A stretch of 64,000 nt of DNA, from the NCBI RefSeq assembly GCF_008253865.1, contig NZ_CP042331.1, positions 4,188,001 through 4,252,000 on the forward strand, given 5' to 3'. How positions within the stretch are numbered: the first letter of the stretch is position 1; each line of letters starts with the position of its first letter. Below, one piece after another: positions 23,838 to 31,894 of this stretch. Position numbers and translations under genes: made by a program. The stretch comes from Bosea sp. F3-2 (lineage in GTDB: Bacteria; Pseudomonadota; Alphaproteobacteria; Rhizobiales; Beijerinckiaceae). Below the pieces are notes generated by a model that did no database searches, was not told where the DNA came from, and saw only the letters and a list, made by a program, of their open reading frames with translations.

Positions 23838-25009
23838 CCGCCTCCGCTCAAGCTGGGCAGCGCCATACGCCGCTCGAGATGCTCGCCCGCCTCGTCGCCT
23901 TCGACACGGTCAGCGACAAATCCAACCTGCCGCTGATCGATTTCGTCGAGGCCTATCTTACGGGGTGGGGCGTACCCTCCGTCCGCTTCCCGAACGCGAA
24001 GGGCGACAAGGCGGCGTTGTTCGCGACAATCGGGCCACAGGATCGCGGCGGAGTCGTGCTGTCCGGGCATACCGATGTCGTGCCGGTCACAGGGCAGGCC
24101 TGGAGCCGCGACCCCTTCACGCTGCATGTCGAGAACGGCCGCGCCTATGGCCGCGGCGCCGTCGACATGAAGGGCTTCCTGGCGCTGGGACTGGCGCTGG
24201 TGCCGGATTTCCTGGCAGCCGACCTCAAGACACCGATCCACCTCTTCCTGTCCTATGACGAGGAGGTGACCTGCCTCGGCGTCGTCGACGGCATCGCCGC
24301 AATGGGCAAGACGTTGCCGCGGCCGCGCGCCGTCATCGTCGGCGAGCCGACCTCGCTCGATATCTGCGACGCGCATAAGGGCGTCCGGACGTTCCAGACC
24401 GTCATCAAGGGCTTCGCCGCACATTCGTCCAAGCCGCAGCTCGGCGCCAGCGCGGTCCATGCCGGCGCGCTGCTCGCCGCCGAGCTCGACCACATGGCCG
24501 AGGACGCCGAGCAGCGGCTTGACGCAAGCGGCCGCTTCGACCCGCCCTACGACACTGTCCATATCGGCTCGTTCCATGGCGGCATCGCCCGCAACATCCT
24601 GGCCGATCACAGCGAGATCCTCTGGGAGATCCGCACCCTGCCGACCTCCGACCCCGAGGCGGGCCCCGCGCGCTTTGCCGCCGTGTCGGACAAGGCCCAG
24701 GCGCGGATGCGCGCGACCGCGCCGAGTGCGGCGATCGAGACGTTGATGACCTCCGATGTGCCGGGGCTGGCGCCCGAGCCGGGCTCGGAGGCCGAGCGGC
24801 TCGCCATGCGCCTGTCAGGGCGCAACCACACCATCGCAGTCTCCTATGCCACCGAGGCCGGGCATTTCCAGCATGCCGGGCTGGCGACCGTGGTCTGCGG
24901 GCCCGGCTCGATCGACCAGGCGCATCAGCCCGACGAATACATCACGCTGGAGCAGCTCCAGGCCGGCGAGGCTTTCATGCGCAAGCTGATGGCGGAGTGC
25001 CGGGGCTGA
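23834..25009 (+). CDS. argE: Acetylornithine deacetylase
   Basis: M20-family zinc peptidase-fold enzyme that hydrolyses N-acetylornithine to ornithine and acetate, the linear route of arginine synthesis. It is 391 aa. Metal-binding motifs: SGHTDVVPV near 76-84, the bridging Asp in AVDMKGFLA near 110, the catalytic Glu pair in YDEEVTCLG near 140, EP at 167-168 in GEPTS, and the C-terminal His in EAGHF. The inserted dimerisation domain has HSSKPQLG. The start is TTG at 23834, required by the overlap with apaG and by conservation just after it. A closely related alternative is succinyl-diaminopimelate desuccinylase, but TCLGV and GEPT fit ArgE. Confidence 0.9.
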   Translation: MTASAQAGQRHTPLEMLARLVAFDTVSDKSNLPLIDFVEAYLTGWGVPSVRFPNAKGDKAALFATIGPQDRGGVVLSGHTDVVPVTGQAWSRDPFTLHVENGRAYGRGAVDMKGFLALGLALVPDFLAADLKTPIHLFLSYDEEVTCLGVVDGIAAMGKTLPRPRAVIVGEPTSLDICDAHKGVRTFQTVIKGFAAHSSKPQLGASAVHAGALLAAELDHMAEDAEQRLDASGRFDPPYDTVHIGSFHGGIARNILADHSEILWEIRTLPTSDPEAGPARFAAVSDKAQARMRATAPSAAIETLMTSDVPGLAPEPGSEAERLAMRLSGRNHTIAVSYATEAGHFQHAGLATVVCGPGSIDQAHQPDEYITLEQLQAGEAFMRKLMAECRG

Positions 25010-25025
25010 ACGTTCCTTTCCCGCC

Positions 25026-25127
25026 GTCATTCCGGACAAGCGGCGAAGCCCCGCCGATCCGGAATCCATCGAAGATTTGCGCTCTAAGATGGATTCCGGG
25101 TCTGCGCTTCGCGACGCCCGGAATGAC
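25026..25127. repeat. Dispersed intergenic palindromic repeat (family 1, copy 3)
   Basis: The 102-bp element in the gap between argE and hslO begins GTCATTCCGGACAAGC and ends GACGCCCGGAATGAC, so its ends are inverted repeats; the inner blocks GATCCGGAATCCATC and GATGGATTCCGGGTC are also complementary. The two flanking genes converge on it, so the folded RNA could act as a shared stop or stabiliser. Confidence 0.8.
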
Positions 25128-25158
25128 GTTGGATGAATGCCCAGAGGGTTCGAGAAGC

Positions 25159-26160
25159 TTAGAGCCCTGCCGCGAGCCCCTGCTCGACCTCGGCCGGGTC
25201 GAATGAGTAGCGCCGGGAGCAGAACTCGCAGGTGACGCCGAGCTTGCCATCATCGGCGATCATCGCGCGGCGGTCCTCGGGCGAGAAGCCGCGCAGCATC
25301 GTCAGCACGCGCTCGCGCGAACAGCGGCAGGCCTCGCGGACAAGAACCGGCTCGAAGACACGGGCGCCGCGCTCGTGGAAGAGCCGATAGAGCAGGCGCT
25401 CGCTTTCCAGCATCGGGTCGAGCAGCTCGTGGTCCTCGACCGTCTCGACCAGCGAGCGCGCCTCCATCCAGGCATCGTCGCTAATGCCGTCGGGGTCGCT
25501 GCTGGTCAGGATCTGATGACCCTCGGGCGCGTCGCCGGGGTGGATGTCGGCCGCGCGCAGGCGGTCGGGCGAATGCGGCATGAACTGGACCAGGATGCCG
25601 CCGGCGCGCCATTGCGGCCGGCCGCCCGTCGTGACCGTCCCGACACCCAGCCGCACGCGGGTCGGAATCTGCTCCGACTGCCGGAAATACTGATGCGCCG
25701 CCTCTTCCAGCCCCTGCCGCTTCAGCGCGACGATGCCCTGATAGCGGGTCGTCGTCGTTCCCTGGTCGACCGTCATGGCGAGATGGCCCTCGCCGAGCAG
25801 CTCGCCGGTCGAAAGCTTGTCGAGCGCGATCGCCTGGGCGAGCTTCGCCTCGTCGATATGGGCGACGGCGCGGAAATTGTCGGGCGCATTGAAGTCGACC
25901 ACCATCATCGGGATCGCGCCGTCGCTCTTGGTCTGGAGCTGGAAGCGGCCCTCGAACTTCAACGCCGTGCCGAGCAGCACGGTCAGCGCTGCCGCTTCGC
26001 CCAGCACGCGCGAGACCGGCGCGGGATAGTTGTGCCGCTCGAGAATCATGTCGATCGACGGGCCCAGCCGCGCCACGCGGCCGCGCACGTCGAGATCGGG
26101 CACGGCGAAGGGCACGACCCGATCGTCGAGCCCCACAGTGACCGTGTCGGCGGCGGCCAT
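25159..26160 (-). CDS. hslO: Hsp33 redox-regulated chaperonin
   Basis: Cytosolic holdase chaperone that is switched on by oxidation of its zinc-bound cysteines. It is 333 aa, a little longer than E. coli Hsp33. The zinc-binding pairs are visible near the C-terminus: CRC in EACRCSRER and CEFC in TCEFCSRRYSF, the standard CxC plus CxxC arrangement. The N-terminal domain begins DDRVVPFAVPDLDVRGRVAR. The start at 26160 overlaps the argF stop by one base (TGATG), so it forms an operon with argD and argF, a common arrangement in alphaproteobacteria. Redox control would be post-translational. Confidence 0.94.
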   Translation of the reverse strand: MAAADTVTVGLDDRVVPFAVPDLDVRGRVARLGPSIDMILERHNYPAPVSRVLGEAAALTVLLGTALKFEGRFQLQTKSDGAIPMMVVDFNAPDNFRAVAHIDEAKLAQAIALDKLSTGELLGEGHLAMTVDQGTTTTRYQGIVALKRQGLEEAAHQYFRQSEQIPTRVRLGVGTVTTGGRPQWRAGGILVQFMPHSPDRLRAADIHPGDAPEGHQILTSSDPDGISDDAWMEARSLVETVEDHELLDPMLESERLLYRLFHERGARVFEPVLVREACRCSRERVLTMLRGFSPEDRRAMIADDGKLGVTCEFCSRRYSFDPAEVEQGLAAGL

Positions 26161-27080
26161 CAGGCCGCCACTCCGCCGAAGCACCAGGCGAGAATGCCCT
26201 TCTGCGCATGCAGCCGGTTCTCGGCCTCGTCGAAGACGGCCGATTGCGGGCCGTCCATGATCTGGTCGGTAACCTCCTCGCCGCGCGAGGCAGGCAGGCA
26301 GTGCATGAAGATCGCATCCTTCTCGGCGCGGTCCATCAGCCTCTCGTCGACCTGATAGGGCCGCAGCAGGTTATGGCGCGTGCCTTCCTCGTCACCCATC
26401 GAGACCCAGCAATCGGTGATGACGCAATCGGCGCCCTCCACCGCTTCCTCAGGGCGGCTGGTCAGCGAAAGCTTCGCGCCCTGCTTCTTCGCCCAGGCGA
26501 TCAGGGCCGGGGGCGGCGCGAGCTCCTCAGGCGTCGCGATGGCGAGCTCGAAATCGAGCCGGCCGGCGGCATGGACCCAGGAGGTCAGCACATTGTTGGT
26601 GTCGCCGGTCCAGGCGATGCGCTTGCCCTGGATCGAGCCCCTGCGCTCCTCGAAGGTCATGACATCGGCCATCACCTGGCAGGGATGCTGGCGCTTGGTC
26701 AGCCCGTTGATCACCGGCACGGTCGCATACTTCGCCATCTCGACCAGCGAATCGTGATCGAGGATGCGGATCATGATCGCATCGACATAGCGCGAGAGCA
26801 CGCGGGCGGTGTCGGCGATGGTCTCGCGCTCGCCGAGCTCGATCTCATGGCCGGCGACCATCATCGGCGAGCCACCGAGCTCGCGGATGCCGACGTCGAA
26901 GGATACGCGCGTACGCAGGGACGGCTGCTCGAAGATCATGGCTATGACCTTGCCTTCGAGCAGGCGGTCGCCCGCGGCCGCCGGTGTGCGACGTCGCGAC
27001 TTCATCTCCTCGCCGGCGCGCAGGATGGCGCGCAGCTCGCTGCCGGAGAAATCGGAGAGATCGAGGAAATGGCGCGTCAC
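26160..27080 (-). CDS. argF: Ornithine carbamoyltransferase
   Basis: Joins ornithine and carbamoyl phosphate to make citrulline, as a trimer in the cytosol. It is 306 aa. The carbamoyl-phosphate site appears as SLRTRVSFDVG near residues 54-64 (the STRT-type loop), with HPCQ near 132 and the ornithine-binding Cys loop HCLPASRGEEV near 264. It lies between argD upstream (39 bp gap) and hslO downstream (TGATG overlap). Although the first motif reads PSLRTRVSF rather than PSTRTR, this variant is typical of alphaproteobacterial ArgF. Confidence 0.96.
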   Translation of the reverse strand: MTRHFLDLSDFSGSELRAILRAGEEMKSRRRTPAAAGDRLLEGKVIAMIFEQPSLRTRVSFDVGIRELGGSPMMVAGHEIELGERETIADTARVLSRYVDAIMIRILDHDSLVEMAKYATVPVINGLTKRQHPCQVMADVMTFEERRGSIQGKRIAWTGDTNNVLTSWVHAAGRLDFELAIATPEELAPPPALIAWAKKQGAKLSLTSRPEEAVEGADCVITDCWVSMGDEEGTRHNLLRPYQVDERLMDRAEKDAIFMHCLPASRGEEVTDQIMDGPQSAVFDEAENRLHAQKGILAWCFGGVAA

Positions 27081-27119
27081 GGGCGCTTCCTTCGCTTCGC
27101 TGGGGAGGGTGGGTTGAAC

Positions 27120-28340
27120 TTATTCGGCGGCCGGGCGCTTCAGCGAAGCCTCGACGGCGCCCGCGGCCTTGTCGAGCCGCGATACGGCCTCGGCGACATC
27201 CGCCTCGGTGATGATCAGCGGCGGCAGCAGGCGCACGACGTTATCGCCGGCGCCGATCACGAGCAGGCCCTGCGCACGAGCTTCGTTGACGAATTCGGTG
27301 TTGGGCGTGTGAAGCTTGAGGCCCAGCATAAGCCCCTCGCCGCGGATCTCGGCGATCACGCCCGGATGCTTGTCCTTGAGCTCGGCCAGCGACTGCTTCA
27401 GCCTGAGCGCGATCTGGCCGACGTTCTCGATGAAGCCCGGCGCCAGCACCACGTCGAGCACGGCATTGCCGACCGCCATGGCGAGCGGGTTGCCGCCGAA
27501 AGTCGTGCCGTGCGTGCCGAGCGTCATGCCGGAAGCGGCTTCCTCCGTCGCAAGGCAGGCGCCCATCGGGAAGCCGCCGCCGATGCCCTTGGCGATCGAC
27601 ATGATGTCGGGCGTGACGCCGTACCTCTCATAGGCGAAGAACTTGCCGGTACGGCCAACGCCGGTCTGGATCTCGTCGAAGATCAGCAGCAGGCCGTTCT
27701 CGTCGCAGAGCTCGCGCAGGAGCTTGAGGAAGCGGGCCGGTACGGAGCGCAAGCCGCCCTCGCCCTGGATCGGCTCGATCATCAGCGCGGCGGTCGCGGG
27801 CGTGATCGCCGCCCGCAGCGCCTTCTCGTCGTCGAAAGGCACCTGGTCGAAGCCACCGACCTTGGGGCCGAAGCCGTCGATGTATTTCTGCTGACCGCCG
27901 GCGGCGATGGTCGCCAGCGTCCGGCCGTGGAAGGCACCCTCGAAGGTGATGATGTGATAGCGCTCGGGATGGCCCTTCGCGGCGTGGTACTTCCGCGCCA
28001 TCTTGATGGCGCACTCGTTCGCCTCGGCGCCGGAATTGGTGAAGAAGACGCGCTCGGCGAAGGTCGCCTCGCAGAGGCGGCGGCCGAGCCGCTCACCTTC
28101 CGGCGCGCCATAAAGGTTCGAGGTGTGCCAGATCTTGGCAGCCTGCTCGGTCAGCGTCTTGACCAGATGCGGATGCGCGTGGCCGAGCGCGTTGACGGCG
28201 ATACCGGCGCCGAAATCGAGATAACGCGTGCCGTCAGCGGTGATCGCCCAGGGACCCTCGCCGCGCTCGAAGGCGACGGGGGCGCGGGCATAGGTTGGCA
28301 CGAGCACGGACTGACTAGCGGAAGCGGGGGCGGGAGCCAT
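27120..28340 (-). CDS. argD: Acetylornithine aminotransferase
   Basis: Class III PLP aminotransferase that converts N-acetylglutamate semialdehyde to N-acetylornithine (and often succinyl-diaminopimelate analogues in lysine synthesis). It is 406 aa. The cofactor Asp lies in LLIFDEIQTGVGRTGKFFAY and the Schiff-base Lys in PDIMSIAKGIGGGFPMGA; FTNSGAEANECAIKMAR binds the PLP phosphate. The ATG at 28340 is chosen, with GAGGA about 10 bases upstream. It heads the argD-argF-hslO operon, with a 543-bp upstream region shared with gcrA. No ARG-box-like operator is obvious. Confidence 0.93.
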   Translation of the reverse strand: MAPAPASASQSVLVPTYARAPVAFERGEGPWAITADGTRYLDFGAGIAVNALGHAHPHLVKTLTEQAAKIWHTSNLYGAPEGERLGRRLCEATFAERVFFTNSGAEANECAIKMARKYHAAKGHPERYHIITFEGAFHGRTLATIAAGGQQKYIDGFGPKVGGFDQVPFDDEKALRAAITPATAALMIEPIQGEGGLRSVPARFLKLLRELCDENGLLLIFDEIQTGVGRTGKFFAYERYGVTPDIMSIAKGIGGGFPMGACLATEEAASGMTLGTHGTTFGGNPLAMAVGNAVLDVVLAPGFIENVGQIALRLKQSLAELKDKHPGVIAEIRGEGLMLGLKLHTPNTEFVNEARAQGLLVIGAGDNVVRLLPPLIITEADVAEAVSRLDKAAGAVEASLKRPAAE

Positions 28341-28559
28341 GAGACGAAGATCCTCGCGAAGGGGGACGGGGTGAGAACGGATTGGCGCTGAACTGAAGAA
28401 CGACGATCCGGGATGGATGCTGCAGTCTGCAGCCATGATGAGACCCGGTGACGACGTTATCGTCGCACCCAGCTCCTGACTTCTCGTCGCGCCGTCATCC
28501 GCATCGTTCGGGGCCTTGATCCGCAAACATAAGCGCCGCCCGAGCGGGCGGCGTCACCT

Positions 28560-28568
28560 TGTGGATAA
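28560..28568 (-). promoter_or_regulatory. Perfect DnaA box upstream of gcrA
   Basis: The plus strand reads TGTGGATAA, the exact reverse complement of the consensus DnaA box TTATCCACA. It is 316 bp before the gcrA start. In Caulobacter, DnaA activates gcrA, so a control role is plausible here, though it may serve argD or be incidental. Confidence 0.55.
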
Positions 28569-28627
28569 ATATGCTTAAGGCGGCCGGAGCTGTCAATTCA
28601 AAGCCGCGGCTACGGTGTTGCCGAAAG

Positions 28628-28703
28628 GATTCGCTTGACGGCGCAATCGCGAATCGCCTGGGGAAAAGCTGTTTTCGGATTCGCCGACTCTTGTTCGCGA
28701 GTC
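28628..28703. promoter_or_regulatory. Cluster of five GANTC (CcrM) sites upstream of gcrA
   Basis: GANTC occurs at 28628 (GATTC), 28651 (GAATC), 28678 (GATTC), 28686 (GACTC) and 28699 (GAGTC); a sixth is at 28816. CcrM methylates this sequence in most alphaproteobacteria, and GcrA acts at methylated GANTC promoters. The density suggests methylation-sensitive autoregulation. Confidence 0.5.
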
Positions 28704-28883
28704 ACCGCAGCTTGTATGCTTCCTTTCGTCGGATACGACATTTCGTGCGGCGACCCCTGTACCGTCTGTTGCGGCAGCAACAGCCTTGTCTCTAGCGACA
28801 AGGCTGACGGTCCCGGATTCCGTCACGAAGCGCCCTTAAAGGCAGGCCTCGCAAGGGCTAGCCGGACAAGACAGGTGATGCGG

Positions 28884-29432
28884 ATGAACGAAGCCGGAGC
28901 ATGGACTGACGAGCGCGTCGAATTGCTCAAGAAGCTCTGGAGCGACGGGCTGAGTGCCAGCCAGATCGCCGCCGAGCTGGGCAATGTCACACGCAATGCG
29001 GTGATCGGAAAGGTTCACCGTCTCGGCCTTTCTGGCCGTGCCAAGAGTGCGGCCCAGCCGGCCGCACCGCGCAATGCCCCTCCCCGCAAGACGCCGCCGC
29101 GCTCGCCGAGCCACCCGATGGCGAGCCCAGCCGCACATGCCACGCGCGGCGCCCACGCCTTGGCGCCTGCGTTCGCGCCGGAGGCCGAAATCGAGGCAGA
29201 GGCTGCACCGTTGCCTTCCGAGGATGTGGTGATCCCGTTCTCGGAGCGCGTCACCATCATGGAGCTGCGCGAGTATATGTGCCGCTGGCCGATGGGCGAC
29301 CCGACCAGCCCGGATTTCCGCTTCTGCGGCGCGCGCTCGCAGACCGGCCTGCCCTATTGCAGCCACCACTCGCGCATCGCCTACCAACCCGCCGCCGACC
29401 GCCGGCGCGACCGGAGCAAGGCACGAGCCTGA
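28884..29432 (+). CDS. gcrA: GcrA cell cycle regulator
   Basis: Alphaproteobacterial transcription factor that binds sigma70-RNA polymerase and activates promoters carrying CcrM-methylated GANTC sites. It is 182 aa. The N-terminal HTH is WTDERVELLKKLWSDGLSAS followed by NVTRNAVIGKVHRLGL, then a flexible Ala/Pro-rich linker (about residues 55-115), and the conserved C-terminal MELREYMCRWPMGDP with PDFRFCG and PYCSHHSRIAY. The ATG at 28884 has AGG at 28873-28875 with good spacing; an ATG six bases earlier is too close. The gene ends in a strong terminator and faces the aap genes. The rich upstream region is described separately. Confidence 0.96.
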   Translation: MNEAGAWTDERVELLKKLWSDGLSASQIAAELGNVTRNAVIGKVHRLGLSGRAKSAAQPAAPRNAPPRKTPPRSPSHPMASPAAHATRGAHALAPAFAPEAEIEAEAAPLPSEDVVIPFSERVTIMELREYMCRWPMGDPTSPDFRFCGARSQTGLPYCSHHSRIAYQPAADRRRDRSKARA

Positions 29433-29456
29433 TCCGAGAGAGCCATCTCAGAAAAG

Positions 29457-29482
29457 AAAACCGGCCTTTGGGCCGGTTTTTT
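29457..29482. terminator. Bidirectional intrinsic terminator between gcrA and aapM
   Basis: A perfect stem AAAACCGGCC / GGCCGGTTTT with a 4-nt loop (TTTG). On the plus strand a T-run follows (ends gcrA); on the minus strand TTTTCTTTTC follows (ends the aap operon). It leaves no room for a further aap gene. Confidence 0.9.
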
Positions 29483-29504
29483 GTTGCGTGATCCGAAAGC
29501 CCGG

Positions 29505-30548
29505 TCAGAGCCGGCGCTTGTTCTCCAGAGAACGGCTCCAACGCGAAAGCGCAAAGCAGATCAGCCAGTAGATCGCCCCCGAGAAGGCATAGGCCTCCAT
29601 GTTCATGCCGACCCAGTTGGGGTCGGCGAGCGAGGCCTGGGCGATGCCGAGCAGGTCGAGGATCGAGACGACCAGCACCAGCGTGGTGTTCTTGATCAGC
29701 GCGATGAACTCGTTGGTCATCGCCGGCAGCGAGATGCGCAGCGCCTGCGGCAGGATGATGAGGCCCGTCGCCTTCCAGTAGTTGAGGCCGAGCGCGGTCG
29801 CCGCCTCGCGCTGGCCCTTGGGAAGCGCCTGGAGGCCGCCGCGGACCGCTTCCGCCATATAGGCAGCGATGACGAAGCCGAGGCCGATCACGGCGCGCGC
29901 CAGCCGGTCGATGCCGATACCGCCGGGCAGGATCAGCGGCAGCAGCAGCGAGGCGAGGAAGATCACCGCGATGATCGGCACGCCGCGCCAGAACTCGATG
30001 AAGAGGATGCTGATCAGCCGGATGACGCGCAGCTGCGACTGACGGCCGAGCGCGAAGAGGATGCCGAGCGGAATCGCGATCAGACTCGAATAGATCGAGA
30101 TGAACAGGGTGAGCGTCAGCCCGCCCCATTCGCGTGTCTCGATGTAGCGCAGCCCAAAGCCGCCCGAGAGCAGCCAGATGCCGAGCGGCGGCAGCAGCAC
30201 GAGCATGGTGACGCCGAGCTTGAGCCTCAGCCGCTGCGGGGCAAAGACGACGGCGGCGATGCCGAGCAGGAAGGCGATACCGGCGATATCGACGCGCCAG
30301 CGCTGGTCTACGGGATAGAGCCCGTACATGAACTGGCCGAAGCGGGCGCGGATGAAGACCCAGCAGGCACCGCCTGGCGCGCAATCGGCCCGGGTCGTGC
30401 CGCTCCAGGTCGCGTCGATCAGCGCCCAGCGGATGATCGGCACCGCGACCCAGGCGATCGCGAGCGCCAGCACCACGCTGACGAAGCCGGTGAAGGGCGT
30501 GCCGAAGAGGCGCTCGCGCCAGATCGAGAGGGAAGAGGCGCGGTTCAT
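29505..30548 (-). CDS. aapM: General L-amino acid ABC transporter permease AapM
   Basis: Inner-membrane permease of the polar amino-acid uptake (HisMQ/GlnP) family. It is 347 aa. An N-terminal membrane segment (TGFVSVVLALAIAWVAVPII) is followed by several hydrophobic segments, a periplasmic loop, and the family core. The EAA-type loop AALGLNYWKATGLIILPQAL near 275 contacts the ATPase. It pairs with AapQ as a heterodimeric channel. The start at 30548 overlaps the aapQ stop by ATGA. The ATPase gene aapP is not downstream; gcrA's terminator comes next. Confidence 0.92.
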   Translation of the reverse strand: MNRASSLSIWRERLFGTPFTGFVSVVLALAIAWVAVPIIRWALIDATWSGTTRADCAPGGACWVFIRARFGQFMYGLYPVDQRWRVDIAGIAFLLGIAAVVFAPQRLRLKLGVTMLVLLPPLGIWLLSGGFGLRYIETREWGGLTLTLFISIYSSLIAIPLGILFALGRQSQLRVIRLISILFIEFWRGVPIIAVIFLASLLLPLILPGGIGIDRLARAVIGLGFVIAAYMAEAVRGGLQALPKGQREAATALGLNYWKATGLIILPQALRISLPAMTNEFIALIKNTTLVLVVSILDLLGIAQASLADPNWVGMNMEAYAFSGAIYWLICFALSRWSRSLENKRRL

Positions 30549-31708
30549 CGCGTCACCAGGGCGATGCGGGCGTTGTACCAGTTCATCAGCGCCGAGACGG
30601 CGAGGCCGATGACCAGATAGACGGCGAGCGTCATGGCGATGATCTCGATCGCCTGGCCGGTGTTGTTGAGCGCCGAGCCCATGAACAGGCTGACCACGTC
30701 GGGATAGGCGATGGCCGCGCCGAAGGAGGAGTTCTTCAGCACGTTGAGATACTGGTTGGTCATCGGTGGGATCATCACGCGCAGCGCCTGCGGGATGGTG
30801 ACGAGCCGCAGGATCTGGCCGGAGCGCAGCCCCAGCGCCGACCCGGCCTCGGTCTGGCCGTGCGAGACCGACTGGATGCCACCGCGGACGATCTCGGCGA
30901 TGAAGCCGGCCGTGTAGGTAACGAGCGCGGCGAGCAGCGCGACGAATTCGGGAATGACGGCGAAGCCGCCGCGATAATTGAAGCCGCGCAGGGCCGGAAC
31001 ATCCCAGCGCGTCGCGAGCGTAGCCCAGACCAGCGCCAGGAGCGGCACGGCGAGGAGCAGGACGAAGCCCGCCGCCAGCGTCGGCGCCTGCTGGCCGGTG
31101 CGTTCCCGCCGCCGGCGCGCCCAGACCGAGAAGGCCCCATAGACGAGGACACAGGCGAGGATGACGAGCCCGGCGATGCGGAAATTCTCCATCCCGTCGG
31201 GCAACGGGATCGTCACCCCGCGATTGTTGAGGAAGGCGACGCCGAACAGGCTGATGCTCTGGCGCGGCGCCGGCAGGGCGGCGATGACGCCGAAATACCA
31301 GAACAGCACGAAGAACAGGAGCGGGATGTTGCGGACGAACTCGATATAGGCGCCGGCGATGGTCGAGACGAGCCAGTGCGAGGATAGCCGCGCGATGCCG
31401 ACGACGAAGCCGAGCAGCGTCGCCAGCACGATCGCGATCACCGTGACCAGCATGGTGTTGGCGACGCCGACCCAGAACAGTCCGAGAATGTTGTCGGCCT
31501 GGGTATAGCCGGTCAGGACGAAGGGCACCTCGATGCCGGAGGTGCGCCAGAGGAAGTCGAAGCCCGAGGCGATGCCGGCCTTGACCATGTTCTCCGAGGC
31601 ATTGCGCACGAAGAAGACGGTGATGCCGACGAGGAAGACTACGACGGCGATCTGGTAGATCCAGTCGCGGACGCGCTTGTCGTTGATGAAAGACAGGGCC
31701 TTGGTCAA
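30545..31708 (-). CDS. aapQ: General L-amino acid ABC transporter permease AapQ
   Basis: Inner-membrane permease partner of AapM, 387 aa. It opens with MTKALSFINDKRVRDWIYQ followed by membrane segments (IAVVVFLVGITVFFV, ANTMLVTVIAIVLATLLGFV, LVILACVLVYGAFSV), a long periplasmic loop characteristic of AapQ, and the EAA-type loop SALGLRSGQILRLVTIPQAL near 310. The start is a TTG at 31708: GGAGGA lies five bases upstream, whereas an upstream ATG at 31795 would run through the dispersed repeat. Its stop overlaps aapM (ATGA). Confidence 0.9.
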   Translation of the reverse strand: MTKALSFINDKRVRDWIYQIAVVVFLVGITVFFVRNASENMVKAGIASGFDFLWRTSGIEVPFVLTGYTQADNILGLFWVGVANTMLVTVIAIVLATLLGFVVGIARLSSHWLVSTIAGAYIEFVRNIPLLFFVLFWYFGVIAALPAPRQSISLFGVAFLNNRGVTIPLPDGMENFRIAGLVILACVLVYGAFSVWARRRRERTGQQAPTLAAGFVLLLAVPLLALVWATLATRWDVPALRGFNYRGGFAVIPEFVALLAALVTYTAGFIAEIVRGGIQSVSHGQTEAGSALGLRSGQILRLVTIPQALRVMIPPMTNQYLNVLKNSSFGAAIAYPDVVSLFMGSALNNTGQAIEIIAMTLAVYLVIGLAVSALMNWYNARIALVTR

Positions 31709-31746
31709 GGCGGTCCTCCGGCAAAGGGCGGGGAGGAAAACCAGCC

Positions 31747-31850
31747 GTCGTTCCGGGCGGAGCGAAGCGGAGACCCGGAATCCATCGTAGAGCACCGAGC
31801 TTTGTGATGGATTCCGGATCGGCGCCGCTACGCGGCTTGTCCGGAATGAC
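31747..31850. repeat. Dispersed intergenic palindromic repeat (family 1, copy 4)
   Basis: The 104-bp element between aapJ and aapQ begins GTCGTTCCGGGCGG and ends CTTGTCCGGAATGAC; inner blocks CCCGGAATCCATC and GATGGATTCCGG are complementary. In Rhizobium, aapJ transcripts are far more abundant than the permease genes; a stem here may act as a stabiliser or attenuator between J and Q. Confidence 0.8.
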
Positions 31851-31894
31851 GGCTGCGCTTCATGTCGGGCGAGACGTCCGAAAGCGCTTCGCTC

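Larger units (their letters stand above)
28341..28883. other. Divergent intergenic region between argD and gcrA
   Basis: This 543-bp region holds a strong GC hairpin at 28534-28553 (arms CGCCGCCC and GGGCGGCG), a perfect DnaA box at 28560-28568, and six GANTC sites, five of them within 76 bp at 28628-28703. An in-frame TTG at 28635 would extend gcrA, but the extension is not conserved in character, so I treat the stretch as regulatory. Confidence 0.65.

Noticed and set aside
26208..28391. A 727-codon plus-strand frame opposite argF and argD
   Set aside because: Composition and lack of motifs are those of an antisense shadow; argF and argD on the minus strand have full catalytic motifs.
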